A stretch of DNA of 64,000 nucleotides from CBFIDE01 sp965661265 (GCA_965661265.1 CBFIDE010000008.1:1-64000), one strand, 5' to 3'; counted from the stretch's first letter, positions 9,682 to 19,647 are shown. The notes: a model not told the origin generated them from the letters alone. Translations and numbers: made by a program.

Positions 9682-10548
9682 ATGAAAAAATATTTATATA
9701 TACTCGGAATCGCATTATTATTTACACTCACTTCTTGCCAAGATGTTATTGAGTTTGCAGTAGATAATATTGAGAAGAACATAGTTATAGAAGGGCAAAT
9801 TACAGATACTAAAGATTGTTTAGTTCGTATCGCAACCACTGCGGATTACTATGATGATGGTCAAATTCCTGTGCTCTCTAATATTGATGTTTTTCTTTAT
9901 GAAGATAATCAAGTAGTAAGTCAACTTATTGAAATCGATACTTTAAAAGGGTACTATACTTCCACCTATAGGGGTGTAATTGGCAAGACCTATTTTATTG
10001 AAGCAAGTGTAGCTGCTGGTCATCCTGATTTTGAGCAAAGCACATGGAGATCGCAACCTGAGACTATGACAAGGGTTTTTGATGTAGACAGCATTTATAC
10101 AAGGCCACTCACAAGATTTACCGTTCCAAATGCATTTGAGGATGGTGAATATGTACTTGTGGAATTCACTGAGCCGGCAGGGCAAGGAGATAATTATAGA
10201 ATTAAATATACAGAAAATGATAGCTTATGGCTTACAGATTACACCTTGTTTGATGATGAAAATATTGACGGAGTAAGTTTTGGTGATGGTCTGTTTCCTC
10301 CATTATCAATCTTTGGTCCTCTTGACGAACCCGGTGATGTAATTATAGTGGAATCAAATTCTGTTAGTGATGACTATTACAGCTATTTAAACCTATTGGT
10401 TCAACAGGTTTTCCAAGTTGGAAGTATCTTTGACGCTCCTCCAGCAACAGTAATCGGAAATATCTACAATAAAGATAATACTGAAGAATTTGGATTCGGA
10501 TTCTTCTCTGCATCTGCAGTAAGAACAGATACAGCGCGTTTCGAATAA
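9682..10548 (+). CDS. DUF4249 family lipoprotein
   Basis: A 288-residue lipoprotein with a lipobox LTSC at about 16-19, followed by EFAVDNIEKNIVIEGQITD, which fits the DUF4249 family. The body is beta-rich with many acidic residues. DUF4249 proteins often sit right after a TonB-dependent receptor, as here (2 bp spacing), and may act as a surface-exposed substrate-binding lid in a way comparable to SusD. That role is inference from genomic context. Confidence 0.8.
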   Translation: MKKYLYILGIALLFTLTSCQDVIEFAVDNIEKNIVIEGQITDTKDCLVRIATTADYYDDGQIPVLSNIDVFLYEDNQVVSQLIEIDTLKGYYTSTYRGVIGKTYFIEASVAAGHPDFEQSTWRSQPETMTRVFDVDSIYTRPLTRFTVPNAFEDGEYVLVEFTEPAGQGDNYRIKYTENDSLWLTDYTLFDDENIDGVSFGDGLFPPLSIFGPLDEPGDVIIVESNSVSDDYYSYLNLLVQQVFQVGSIFDAPPATVIGNIYNKDNTEEFGFGFFSASAVRTDTARFE

Positions 10549-10575
10549 TTATTAAATTAGACTTAAAACAAAGTT

Positions 10576-11871
10576 GTGAATAATTTATCTGAGTTAAAAT
10601 ATCTAGCCAGAGATTGGGCATTGGATTACGGCATGAGTGATAAGTCTGCCTTCATTTTTGCCTTTACTATTAATATGATAATTCTAATTGTTATCAGCCT
10701 TATTGCATGGTTTTTTAGCAGGCTAATTATTTTAAAACTTGTTGAGAAATATGTCAAAAAGAGCAAGAATACCTATGATGATGTGCTCATGGAAAAAAAG
10801 GTTTTTGCCGGCATAGCACAGCTCATTCCAGCCTGGATCATTAAATCCTCATTAGAATTTATTGCCGACGGTATTGTTCTTCCCTTAGACAGTATTAAAG
10901 GGCTGATAAAAATGTATATGGCTATTGTCTTAGTCAATGTCATTAGCAGATTAGTCAAAGCATCAATAGAAATTGGACATCGCGTGCCAAGATTTAAGGA
11001 CAAGCCTCTTTCTAGCTATGGTCAGGTAATAAACATTTTAAATTACCTAACAGGTGCTATTATTATTCTAAGCATATTAACTGGAGCTTCACCTGTTAAA
11101 ATTCTAACCACATTTGGTGCAGCTACAGCCATAATGTTATTAGTATTCAGAGATACAATTTTAGGCTTAGTAGCTAGTATACAAATTTCTGCTAATGATA
11201 TGATTCGTCTTGGTGATTGGGTGAGCATGGATAAATATGGTGCCGATGGAGATGTAATGGAAATTAACTTAACTACTATCAAGGTTCGAAATTTTGATAA
11301 AACAATCACTACAGTTCCTACCTATGCATTAGTTTCAGATTCATTTAAGAATTGGCGGGGAATGCAATCAAAAGGTGTACGTAGAATCAAACGTACTATT
11401 TATGTTGATTTGCAAAGCATTAAATTTGCAAACAATGATTTACTTAAGCGCTTGGAAAATGTTGAGTTGATTAAGGCTTACATATCCGAAAGACAAGATG
11501 AGATAAATCAATATAATATTAAAAAAAAGGTCAATAAGGATGAGCTAATTAATGGCCGTCATATGACCAATATTGGCATTTTCAGAAAATATATTCTTGA
11601 ATATATAAGCCATCATCCCAAAATTGCTCATCACGAAACTATGATGGTAAGGCAATTACAACCGACTGAAAGAGGTTTGCCTTTAGAAGTTTATACTTTT
11701 TCAAATGATATTAATTGGGTGAATTACGAGACTATTCAATCTGATATTTTTGATCATTTGCTTAGCGCGATTCATAAATTTGATTTAGAAACTTTCCAAA
11801 ATCTGTCTAGCAATGATTTAAAAGTACTAGGGTCTAAGTTCGCAAAGAGCGACCCTTCCACTCTATCTTAG
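10576..11871 (+). CDS. MscS family mechanosensitive ion channel
   Basis: A 431-residue membrane protein of the MscS superfamily, nearest in size and layout to the YbdG/MscM branch. It starts with GTG at 10576. Hydrophobic helices are near residues 22-48, 75-95, 108-125 and 150-170; the pore-lining helix is rich in Gly and Ala (TTFGAATAIMLLVFRDTILGLVASIQI, described here in two parts near 174-200), followed by the conserved beta domain segment RLGDWVSMDKYGADGDVMEI near 210-229. It would open under membrane tension and protect against hypo-osmotic shock. Its 3' end overlaps the convergent glycosyltransferase gene by 38 bp. Confidence 0.9.
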   Translation: MNNLSELKYLARDWALDYGMSDKSAFIFAFTINMIILIVISLIAWFFSRLIILKLVEKYVKKSKNTYDDVLMEKKVFAGIAQLIPAWIIKSSLEFIADGIVLPLDSIKGLIKMYMAIVLVNVISRLVKASIEIGHRVPRFKDKPLSSYGQVINILNYLTGAIIILSILTGASPVKILTTFGAATAIMLLVFRDTILGLVASIQISANDMIRLGDWVSMDKYGADGDVMEINLTTIKVRNFDKTITTVPTYALVSDSFKNWRGMQSKGVRRIKRTIYVDLQSIKFANNDLLKRLENVELIKAYISERQDEINQYNIKKKVNKDELINGRHMTNIGIFRKYILEYISHHPKIAHHETMMVRQLQPTERGLPLEVYTFSNDINWVNYETIQSDIFDHLLSAIHKFDLETFQNLSSNDLKVLGSKFAKSDPSTLS

Positions 11872-12925
11872 AAAATCGGAGCATTTGAAGTAAGCTAAAA
11901 AGAACGTAAAATGGATAAACCAAATGAGCTGTCCATAATTTAGACTTTAGTTTAACTTGATTAGTACTTATTAAAAATGAGGACAATACTTCTTGGTCAA
12001 TGCTTATCTTAAGTACCCAAACTAAAGCACTAACAGCTCCAACCGGATAAAATGGGCTAAGTATTAATAAAGCAACTTGAGTAAGTGAGTATATCGCGAT
12101 AAGCCCAGCAAAAAATTTATGTGACCAACTCTCATAACTCACTGACTTTATCCCCCACCTCATCCTTTGATTCACTAATTCCTTGAAGCTAGAAACTCCT
12201 TTTGTTCTCACTACTGCATTGAGTTCAATCTCTAAATTCTTAGCTTTATGAACCAAAAAAGTGTCATCGCCGCTTAACCACTCCTTTCCCTTTAGATTCT
12301 GCTTCTGAGCCCAGCTTTTGTTAAACATAAGATTTGCAGCACTCGCCATTATTGCATTTCCAGAAAGAAAGCTTCCCATGGTAATGAATTGTAGACTAGC
12401 AAATTCAATGGCACTAAAGGCCGACCAAAAATTGTTTTTCGAATAGTCCATTTGAACCAGGCCTTGTTTAAACTGAGTATCCTGCTTTATTTCTGACATT
12501 TTTTCCAGCCAATCTGCCTCCATGGTACAATCAGCATCTGTTTGAATAATAATATTGTTTTTAGCATGATTCACTCCAAGCTTCACCGCGTCTTTCTTTC
12601 CATTATGAGTATCAGAAAGATTTAATAGCTGAAAGTTAATAGTAGATGATTGTAATATTTCTTTTGCCTTTTCAAAGCCTTTATCAGAAGAATGGTCATT
12701 AACCAAGATTAACTCCCATTTAGAACGGTCTAATGTTTGTTTTTTTAAGCATTCTAGAAGAAAAGGAATCGCTAGTTCTTCATTCCGAAAAGCAACTATT
12801 AGACTCAAGTCCTGCATCTCGCCTTTCTCTGTGCCTATCGGTTTTTTTATGCGTCTATGTATTCTTATTATATGATAAGAATATAAAGAAATAAGTATGA
12901 GTATAAATAGATGAAGAAAAACCAA
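11834..12925 (-). CDS. Glycosyltransferase family 2 membrane protein
   Basis: A 363-residue protein with one N-terminal membrane helix (about 1-20), a GT-A fold domain and at least two C-terminal membrane helices (about 275-330). The nucleotide-sugar site is shown by LSLIVAFRNEE near 41-51, LILVNDHSSD near 74-83 and the metal-binding DAD of QTDADCTME near 131-139; a late QRMRWG motif near 253-258 matches processive GT2 enzymes. Donor and acceptor sugars are unknown. It is not inside a polysaccharide cluster. The last 38 bp overlap the end of the MscS gene on the other strand. Confidence 0.88.
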   Translation of the reverse strand: MVFLHLFILILISLYSYHIIRIHRRIKKPIGTEKGEMQDLSLIVAFRNEELAIPFLLECLKKQTLDRSKWELILVNDHSSDKGFEKAKEILQSSTINFQLLNLSDTHNGKKDAVKLGVNHAKNNIIIQTDADCTMEADWLEKMSEIKQDTQFKQGLVQMDYSKNNFWSAFSAIEFASLQFITMGSFLSGNAIMASAANLMFNKSWAQKQNLKGKEWLSGDDTFLVHKAKNLEIELNAVVRTKGVSSFKELVNQRMRWGIKSVSYESWSHKFFAGLIAIYSLTQVALLILSPFYPVGAVSALVWVLKISIDQEVLSSFLISTNQVKLKSKLWTAHLVYPFYVLFSLLQMLRFSKIEWKGRSLRT

Positions 12926-12970
12926 TTCAAATTGTTTGCGACTAAATTAAAGCATTAATTTGGTCTAGAG

Positions 12971-13528
12971 ATGCAAAAAGACAGGATCATTCTAGGAGTA
13001 GACCCAGGTACAAATATTATGGGCTACGGAATAATAAAAATCAGCGGAAAGCAATTAGAAATGCTAAGCACTGGCGTTATTATGTTGAATAAATTAGGTG
13101 ATCATAGTCTTAAACTTCAGAAGATTTTCAAGAGAACATTAGCCTTAGTTGAAGAATACAAACCTGATGAGATGGCCGTAGAAGCACCATTTTTTGGAAA
13201 GAATGTTCAATCGATGCTAAAATTAGGTCGTGCGCAAGGAGTGGTTATGGCTGCAGCACTCTATAGAGATGTTCCCATTACTGAATATGCACCTAGAAAA
13301 ATCAAGCAGAGTATAACAGGCAATGGTGCTGCATCTAAAGAACAAGTGGCATCTATGCTTGAAAGCATTTTCAACACTAAAATTGAAGCCAAATACATTG
13401 ATGCTACGGATGGCCTGGCTGTTGCTCTTTGCCACCATTATCAAACTGGTACGGTTGCAAGTCTTGGAAAAGGCAAGTCTAAGGATTGGTCGCAGTTTAT
13501 AAAACAGAATCCAGATCGACTAAAATAA
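12971..13528 (+). CDS. ruvC: Holliday junction resolvase RuvC
   Basis: RuvC is the dimeric endonuclease that cuts Holliday junctions after RuvAB branch migration. The 185-residue length is normal. The acidic catalytic residues can be placed in LGVDPGTN near 8-15, VEAPFFGKN near 70-78 and the C-terminal DATDGLAVALCHH near 143-155. The gene is monocistronic and faces the HIT gene with only 2 bp between the two stops. Confidence 0.97.
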   Translation: MQKDRIILGVDPGTNIMGYGIIKISGKQLEMLSTGVIMLNKLGDHSLKLQKIFKRTLALVEEYKPDEMAVEAPFFGKNVQSMLKLGRAQGVVMAAALYRDVPITEYAPRKIKQSITGNGAASKEQVASMLESIFNTKIEAKYIDATDGLAVALCHHYQTGTVASLGKGKSKDWSQFIKQNPDRLK

Positions 13529-13530
13529 GA

Positions 13531-13923
13531 CTATAAGAAAGATTTTATTCTCTCCGCTGTTTGAGCCAATTCTTCTTGGCTAACTTTCAACTTTTCTTTA
13601 GAAAAATCAATATCCGAAACATTATTGATAGGAACGAGGTGAATGTGGGCATGAGGTACTTCAAGCCCAATCACCGCCACCCCAACTTTTTTGCATGGGA
13701 TAGCTTTACCCACAGCTGAAGCTGTATTTTGCGCAAAACTCCATAGGTCTCTATAGGTATTGGAATCTAAGTCAAAAATATTATCCACTTCCACTTTAGG
13801 AATAACTAAAGTGTGTCCTTCATACAAAGGAGTAATATCTAAGAAAGCAAGAAATGAATCGTTCTCTGCGATTTTATGAGAAGGCAATTCACCTTGGATA
13901 ATTTTAGAGAATACAGATGTCAT
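13531..13923 (-). CDS. HIT family nucleotide-binding protein
   Basis: A 130-residue histidine-triad protein. The active-site signature HAHIHLVPI (His-x-His-x-His) is at about residues 91-99, and the N-terminal SVFSKIIQGELPSHKI matches HINT-type nucleoside phosphoramidase or hydrolase proteins. Its ATG overlaps the greA stop (TAATG), so translation is coupled; a greA-HIT pair is common in Flavobacteriia. The physiological substrate is unknown. Confidence 0.94.
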   Translation of the reverse strand: MTSVFSKIIQGELPSHKIAENDSFLAFLDITPLYEGHTLVIPKVEVDNIFDLDSNTYRDLWSFAQNTASAVGKAIPCKKVGVAVIGLEVPHAHIHLVPINNVSDIDFSKEKLKVSQEELAQTAERIKSFL

Positions 13924-14399
13924 TATTCGAATGAGATTTTAACTATCTCAAACTTCATAACTCCAGAAGGAACTTGAATTTCTACCTGTTCTCCTACTTT
14001 TTTACCTACTAAACCCTTACCGATTGGGCTACTAACAGATATTTTACCCGCTTTAAGATCTGCTTCAGATTCAGAAACCAATTGATAATTCATTTCCATT
14101 TTATTAGAAAGATTTCTAATAACTACTTTTGACAGGACCATTACCTTATCAGTTTCAAATTTAGAACTATCTAATATTCTAGCATTTGCCAAAGTATCCT
14201 CAAGCTTGGCAATCTTCATTTCCAATAATCCCTGTGCTTCCTTTGCAGCATCATACTCAGCATTCTCTGAAAGATCACCTTTATCTCTTGCCTCCGCTAT
14301 TTGACCAGAAATATGAGGTCTCATAACGTTCTTTAAATGCTCATACTCATCTTTGAGCTTTTGCATTCCTTCCTTACTATAATAATTCAGATTACTCAT
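13923..14399 (-). CDS. greA: Transcription elongation factor GreA
   Basis: GreA rescues backtracked RNA polymerase by stimulating transcript cleavage. From the ATG at 14399 it has 158 residues, the normal size; an in-frame ATG four codons earlier exists but extends past the usual MSNLNYYSKEGMQKL start. The N-terminal coiled coil (about 10-75) contains the tip motif GDLSENAEYDAAKE near 41-54 with the acidic residues that enter the polymerase channel, and the C-terminal FKBP-like domain holds SPIGKGLVGKKVGE near 124-137. Confidence 0.96.
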   Translation of the reverse strand: MSNLNYYSKEGMQKLKDEYEHLKNVMRPHISGQIAEARDKGDLSENAEYDAAKEAQGLLEMKIAKLEDTLANARILDSSKFETDKVMVLSKVVIRNLSNKMEMNYQLVSESEADLKAGKISVSSPIGKGLVGKKVGEQVEIQVPSGVMKFEIVKISFE

Positions 14400-14423
14400 T
14401 GTTTCAATCACTTATATTAAAGA

Positions 14424-14448
14424 CAAAAAGACCATAAAGGTCTTTTTG
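14424..14448 (-). terminator. Rho-independent terminator after the porV-like gene
   Basis: A nine-bp perfect stem, AAAAAGACC (14425-14433) with GGTCTTTTT (14439-14447), and a five-nt loop lies between the PorV-like gene and greA. It is symmetric, with T-runs on both strands, and best fits ending the minus-strand PorV transcript. A -7-like box, TAAATTTG at 14461-14454, lies just upstream of it, so greA may be transcribed through the hairpin from its own promoter. Confidence 0.7.
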
Positions 14449-14485
14449 CAGGGCAAATTTATAAAATTTAATGTGAAAGAATTTG

Positions 14486-15541
14486 CTATAACGTAAATCC
14501 TACACCTATTGAGTGTACACCATTAAAAGGCTGAGTATCTCTGAATGAGTAATCCAAAACAAAATTAGAATCTCCAAGAGGAACCTCCAAGCTTAAACCA
14601 GCAGCAAAACCAGTGAACACCGTAGTAATTCTTTCATCGTTACGATTATCAAAGAAAGTATAACCTGCTCTAATGCCAATTAGCTTCTGAAACATATACT
14701 CTGCTCCTACGTTATACTGATCCTTCTCAAAAGAGTTTGAGTTAAACGAAGCTGCAACAGTTAATGTTTGTGACGCAAAATCGAAATCATAACTAGCACC
14801 CATATTTAACAAAGTTGGAAGCTCAAAACTTGCAGATCTTTCCTCAAAAGCTCTAGCAAATCCACCTTGAGGAGATACCAAGGTAACTGAACTACCATCT
14901 CCGCTATATGAAGTAGCTGGTCCAACATTCTTCAACGTAATTCCTACATGAAGATTATCTTCTCCATCAAATGCATCAGTCATATACTGCACACCTGCAT
15001 CAAAACAAATTGCATTAACAGATAAATTACTTAAGGCTTGATTATAGACCTTAATACCAACCCCACCATAAATACTCTCGGTGAATTTCTGCGCATAGGA
15101 TATACCCATTATAGTTGTAGTAGGACTGACCATACCGATACCTCCTTCAGGAAGTTCTTCAGTTGTTCTCTCCCACTCGCCATAATCAACGGCTACAATT
15201 GAGGCTCCAAGAACACCATCAGATCCAACTTTTTGATTGAAGCCAAATGAATTGACTTGCAAACCAGAATTAACTAACCATTGAGAATTACTAAAGGCAA
15301 CATCTGTCTTTTCTGTAAAAGCAGTTCCAGCGACATTAATAAAACTAGCCTCGATCCCTTTTACAGAAGCGATATTTGCTCCTCTCCATCCAGCTGATCT
15401 TGCCCATGGATTGATTAGTAATTCTGCAGCTCCTGCTGATCCAGATCTAGATGATTTTCCAGCACTTTCCTGTGCTTCTGCAGCAAACATGCTTAAAACT
15501 AGCCCTGGTACTAATAAACTTTTATAAATACTTTTTCTCAT
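14486..15541 (-). CDS. PorV/PorQ family outer membrane protein
   Basis: A 351-residue secreted beta barrel with a signal peptide (about 1-23, ending AAEAQ). The segment AELLINPWARSAGWRGANIAS near 39-59 and the C-terminal strand HSIGVGFTL match the PorV/PorQ (UPF0164-type) family. PorV-type proteins shuttle T9SS cargo or form part of the attachment complex on the outer membrane. It is the last gene of a three-gene set with a 1357-residue CTD protein (20 bp away) and a 1214-residue TonB receptor, so it may be a paralogue dedicated to that cargo rather than the housekeeping PorV. Confidence 0.85.
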   Translation of the reverse strand: MRKSIYKSLLVPGLVLSMFAAEAQESAGKSSRSGSAGAAELLINPWARSAGWRGANIASVKGIEASFINVAGTAFTEKTDVAFSNSQWLVNSGLQVNSFGFNQKVGSDGVLGASIVAVDYGEWERTTEELPEGGIGMVSPTTTIMGISYAQKFTESIYGGVGIKVYNQALSNLSVNAICFDAGVQYMTDAFDGEDNLHVGITLKNVGPATSYSGDGSSVTLVSPQGGFARAFEERSASFELPTLLNMGASYDFDFASQTLTVAASFNSNSFEKDQYNVGAEYMFQKLIGIRAGYTFFDNRNDERITTVFTGFAAGLSLEVPLGDSNFVLDYSFRDTQPFNGVHSIGVGFTL

Positions 15542-15560
15542 TGCGTTTCTTTAAGTATTC

Positions 15561-18500
15561 TTAAAATGCATTTAAGTCGACTGGACGAAGTGAACCCATC
15601 CATTTAACCACTTTCTCTCCTAATTCACCCGCATCGATATGAATTAAATAAATACCTGATGAAATTGGAACATTAAAATCATTCTTTAGATCCCATTCAA
15701 CGAATGTTAAAGAATTGTCTTTGTTAATCGTTCTGATTAAGGTTCCATTTGTCATGAATATACTTACTGTTGCCTGCGGAGGTAAGTTGGTAATCTTAAC
15801 AATGTTATCCAGCTGACTATCCTCATAATAGGATCCCCCATAATATGGATTTGGAACAACTCTTATTAAATCAAGCGCCTCAGATCCTGCTGTTCTATCA
15901 TTCTGAATAGATTGATAGCCGTTAGTGCTAAACTCATATTGAGGTGCACCTTGATTAGGGCCATATCCTGCAACACCAGATCTTCTAAATCTTTTAGTTA
16001 CTCTAAGTGATACTTTTACATCAGTGGCTATATCTCTATAATCAGTGAAAGCAAAGTCATCCCTTATCATTGGAATTGAAACCCATGCCACTGATTTATA
16101 AATGTTTCTTTTTCTTAGAGCTGAACTCATATTCTCCAAAGGATCTTTAAGAGGATGATCATCAATATTATCACCTTTATATCCAAGATCAATGGTTCCA
16201 TTGATAAAGGTTGAATCATTGAACACATAAAGCACATGCATTCCACCTAAAGCAAAGTCAAATTGTCTAGTAATATTCTGAGTAGGGTTCCACATCATAT
16301 CTCTACCATTTTCTGATACTAACCAAGAATTCTCGCCGAAAGCCATATTTAGCCTTTTTCCAGTCTCAACATTGATTGCATAACCTGGGAAATAAGACCA
16401 TCCTGTAGAACCGGTTTGATCAGGAACTAAGGCTCCGTCGGCTGTTTTATTTAGGGTAGTTCCAGATCTCAATTCAAACTTAGGAACATTTCCTTCAACA
16501 GACTCAGCAATATCACCAAGCTCAAAAACTGGTACTCTTGTCCACTTTGTATGATCAGAAGTAAATACTATATCCACATTTGGTAATTCATTGTCTGGTA
16601 AATACGCAGAATTTCTTTCTGGTCTTACGCCAAAACCAATCGAACCCACAAAATCAGCGTCTGAAGGATCTGTTTGATCGTAAATAACGTCACTTGCATA
16701 CCTCATTGGCGCCCAAGTACCTCCCAAGATGTCTTCAAAGAATTGCTTATCATCTCCGGAAACATCATTATAAGCCTGCCCAACACCATCCGACAGGTCT
16801 TGTGTCCCGGCCAAAATCCAATTCAATGGATCCTCACCATCAACATCTGGCACACCAAACAACCATGTTTTAGTAGGATCATCAAAAGTTATAGTTCCAC
16901 TAATTACTCCATTATTTCTCAAGCCTAATGTATCATTACCTGGATCCAATGCATTAATGATGGTTACAGATACTCCTAAATCCTCTATTAATTGCTCACC
17001 TAAGAATGAAATATTAAACTCTGATTTAGCAATCGTATCTCCACTGCTTAAATCTAAAACATACCAGCGTGCAGTATCCAAATCGAAGGTAGAAGGATCT
17101 CCATTTTCAAAGCTTAAAATGTACTCTCCAGAATTTACTAAGTAAGGATCAACCACAGTAACTTGTATTGGAGCTGCACCTTCTTCATATTGAATTCTTC
17201 TGCTATAGAAATTAGTCACAATCTCATCTTCAGTTGCTTGAGTAATTTCAACAGCTACGCCACCATTACCATTACCATCAGTTCTAGTAAGTTGAATTTC
17301 ATCACCATAATCAGAATTTAGTATGGTACCTCCAGCTACAGGAGCGGGATTATGAGGTATAGCCAAATATGGTTTTTGTCCGTTTCCAAGATCTCTACCT
17401 GCAAGATAAGGGCGCTTTTGGGCATCCTCGTCATCTGTCATACTTCTTGGCTCAAACTTCTTATAATTATTTTGAGAATAAGCAACAATGTAGTAGTAAT
17501 ACTCTCTATTGTTTATCATCTCCTTATCTCCTTCGGCAAATTCATCCTCAACAAATTCAAAGGTTAAAGAAATACCATCATTATTAGCTTCCAAGGTCAT
17601 ATCCCGACCTTCCAATGGAGATCCATCGAGGTCAGCTCTTACTTCATAATTCACTAATTGATCAATATTATTCTTAACATCACATTGAGCAACTAATCTA
17701 GACTGATCGTCATTGTAAAGATTATCCACACTAACATCAGGACCACTTACCTGGAAAATTTGAAACCCTTCAAACTTATAACTGAAGTATCCAGCTTTTC
17801 TCGCACTATCAATTTGTGCTCCAGACCAACTTGGAAGTGGTGGGATAAGTGGATCAATTTGCTCATAGTTCAATGTGTTATCATTAAATGCATTCTGCAG
17901 CTTGATAATAATTTTTCTATCTAATTCTACAATATCAACACTTGGAGATTTCGGACCGTCCAATATTTGGAAGCAATTGTCAAATAGTTGTTGAGCTTTA
18001 TCATCAGCAATAATCACATCATCAACTGCTGCAAACAAATCATTTGATCCAAAGTTTCTGGCCCAAACTGTTCCAGTGGTAATAAAATTCAAAGCACCTG
18101 GAGCAAGTGAGAATGGTCCAGCACAGTGCAATCCTCTTTTGTCCTTTTGATTGTTTGGCGCTTCCCACCATCCACCGTTCTCAATTGGTGCGCTTGGCTC
18201 AACAGCTCCTGTTGTATCATATGAAAGACCTGGATACGCAAAGAATGTTCTAGTTCCACTACCATTGGCAGTAAATCCATCACCATTTCCATTATCCCCT
18301 GCTCCACTTGGAGTTTCGATTACTAGATTATTACCATTTGTCCATCTAGACTGCAGGTAATTATAAAACTGACGGGCGGTACTTGGATCTGTTGTATTTT
18401 GATTTGGCGCACCAATTCCGGCATTATTATAATACATGAAACCAGACATAATAATTCTTTCATTCACTCCGGCATTTGGATCTTCAGAAATACAAATTCC

Positions 18501-19634
18501 TGCATCATTCTTAACACCATCAACACAACCATCTCTGTCATTATCAAGTCCGTCAAAATAATCTGCGAAAGGTCCTTGGAAGAAGTCAAATCCTACCGCT
18601 GGTGGATTAAAACCATAACCTCTTGGGCCCTCATCTTCAGCATCACCATTATAGCAATAACCTAGTCCTCTTGCAATATCACAACCAATAATATCATCGT
18701 TTGCAAATCCAATATCCGGATCAAACCAAGTTCCAAAATACGTATCCGTCAGTCTAAAGGTTGACTTATTAATAATTCTATAATTATTAAAGGTCATATT
18801 ATTAATCTCATCATTTGAAGTAAATGCAAATGACTGTGCTCTAATCTCAAAGCCTAAAGCACCTGCTTGAGACTCTGTATGCGTATTTCCTTTATCATTA
18901 TATATCCACCATATAGTTTGGTCACCATATAATAAGTCTGTTTCCTTTAATTTACAGTCTAAAGCTCTCTTTAAGTCATAAGCAGGATAGTCAAATTCTG
19001 CTTCATAAAATCCAGGAGTTCCGTCAGGACCCTCAAAGTAAGGTGCCATTTTATTTGGAACTTCACCATCAATTCCATTTCCTGGCCAATCTCTAATTGA
19101 TTGAGGAATATTTCCTTCATAACCAGGGAAATCTGTACCAACATTACAATTTGGATCAGCCTTACACTCAATCCATGCTGCATGAAGTTCTACTTCTTCT
19201 CTCAGGACTACCCATTGTCTATCATATCTAGCGCAAGTTTCTCTTGTAACTGAAGCAGTATTATCATCCGTTAATGGGCCAGGCCAAAAGTCAACCCCTC
19301 TACTACGGTAAGTCATGGCTGCAAGCTTTAATTGCTCCGCCTCATCAACGCCACCAAGCCAAAGTGCTCCGGCAAACATAGAGTGTCGACCGCTACCCTT
19401 AGGAGCTTCATACCTCGGATTCTGGTTTAAATCCCACCACATATCTCCACCATTGTGGATCAATGCTCTAATATTATTAATACTTAAGTCGGTTTGAGCC
19501 GTAGCTGGCGCGCAACCGTCAGCTAAAGCTTTCATACCACTTTTCTTAGCCACAGTTCCAGGAACTTCCCTGGCAGCTACGCCCAAGCTAGCGCCTAAGG
19601 CAATGGATAGAATAAATAATTTAAAAGTTTTCAT
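15561..19634 (-). CDS. Giant secreted protein with C-terminal T9SS-like sorting domain
   Basis: A 1357-residue exported protein. It has a signal peptide (about 1-21, ending GVAA), a body rich in Asn, Asp, Gly and Tyr with no enzyme motif I recognise, and a C-terminal domain of about 90 residues with ALDLIRVVPNPYYGG, SIFMTNGTLIRTI and SSGIYLIHIDAGELGEKVVKW, typical of type A T9SS sorting domains although it ends in a longer tail (GSLRPVDLNAF). The repeated D-x-D-x-DG style loop FDGLDNDRDGCVDG near 362-375 looks like a calcium site. It sits 14 bp after the large TonB receptor and 20 bp before the PorV-like gene, so the three are one operon. It is probably displayed on the cell surface. Confidence 0.75.
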   Translation of the reverse strand: MKTFKLFILSIALGASLGVAAREVPGTVAKKSGMKALADGCAPATAQTDLSINNIRALIHNGGDMWWDLNQNPRYEAPKGSGRHSMFAGALWLGGVDEAEQLKLAAMTYRSRGVDFWPGPLTDDNTASVTRETCARYDRQWVVLREEVELHAAWIECKADPNCNVGTDFPGYEGNIPQSIRDWPGNGIDGEVPNKMAPYFEGPDGTPGFYEAEFDYPAYDLKRALDCKLKETDLLYGDQTIWWIYNDKGNTHTESQAGALGFEIRAQSFAFTSNDEINNMTFNNYRIINKSTFRLTDTYFGTWFDPDIGFANDDIIGCDIARGLGYCYNGDAEDEGPRGYGFNPPAVGFDFFQGPFADYFDGLDNDRDGCVDGVKNDAGICISEDPNAGVNERIIMSGFMYYNNAGIGAPNQNTTDPSTARQFYNYLQSRWTNGNNLVIETPSGAGDNGNGDGFTANGSGTRTFFAYPGLSYDTTGAVEPSAPIENGGWWEAPNNQKDKRGLHCAGPFSLAPGALNFITTGTVWARNFGSNDLFAAVDDVIIADDKAQQLFDNCFQILDGPKSPSVDIVELDRKIIIKLQNAFNDNTLNYEQIDPLIPPLPSWSGAQIDSARKAGYFSYKFEGFQIFQVSGPDVSVDNLYNDDQSRLVAQCDVKNNIDQLVNYEVRADLDGSPLEGRDMTLEANNDGISLTFEFVEDEFAEGDKEMINNREYYYYIVAYSQNNYKKFEPRSMTDDEDAQKRPYLAGRDLGNGQKPYLAIPHNPAPVAGGTILNSDYGDEIQLTRTDGNGNGGVAVEITQATEDEIVTNFYSRRIQYEEGAAPIQVTVVDPYLVNSGEYILSFENGDPSTFDLDTARWYVLDLSSGDTIAKSEFNISFLGEQLIEDLGVSVTIINALDPGNDTLGLRNNGVISGTITFDDPTKTWLFGVPDVDGEDPLNWILAGTQDLSDGVGQAYNDVSGDDKQFFEDILGGTWAPMRYASDVIYDQTDPSDADFVGSIGFGVRPERNSAYLPDNELPNVDIVFTSDHTKWTRVPVFELGDIAESVEGNVPKFELRSGTTLNKTADGALVPDQTGSTGWSYFPGYAINVETGKRLNMAFGENSWLVSENGRDMMWNPTQNITRQFDFALGGMHVLYVFNDSTFINGTIDLGYKGDNIDDHPLKDPLENMSSALRKRNIYKSVAWVSIPMIRDDFAFTDYRDIATDVKVSLRVTKRFRRSGVAGYGPNQGAPQYEFSTNGYQSIQNDRTAGSEALDLIRVVPNPYYGGSYYEDSQLDNIVKITNLPPQATVSIFMTNGTLIRTINKDNSLTFVEWDLKNDFNVPISSGIYLIHIDAGELGEKVVKWMGSLRPVDLNAF

Positions 19635-19647
19635 AGATCTAAATCAA

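Noticed and set aside
9411..9752. A 113-codon + strand frame across the end of the TonB receptor gene
   Set aside because: It is out of frame with both the receptor and the DUF4249 gene and rich in Ile and Leu from shifted codons; the two real genes explain this stretch.
7307..10548. A polysaccharide utilisation locus
   Set aside because: Although there are several TonB receptors in the window, no SusD-like protein, glycoside hydrolase or sulfatase is present.
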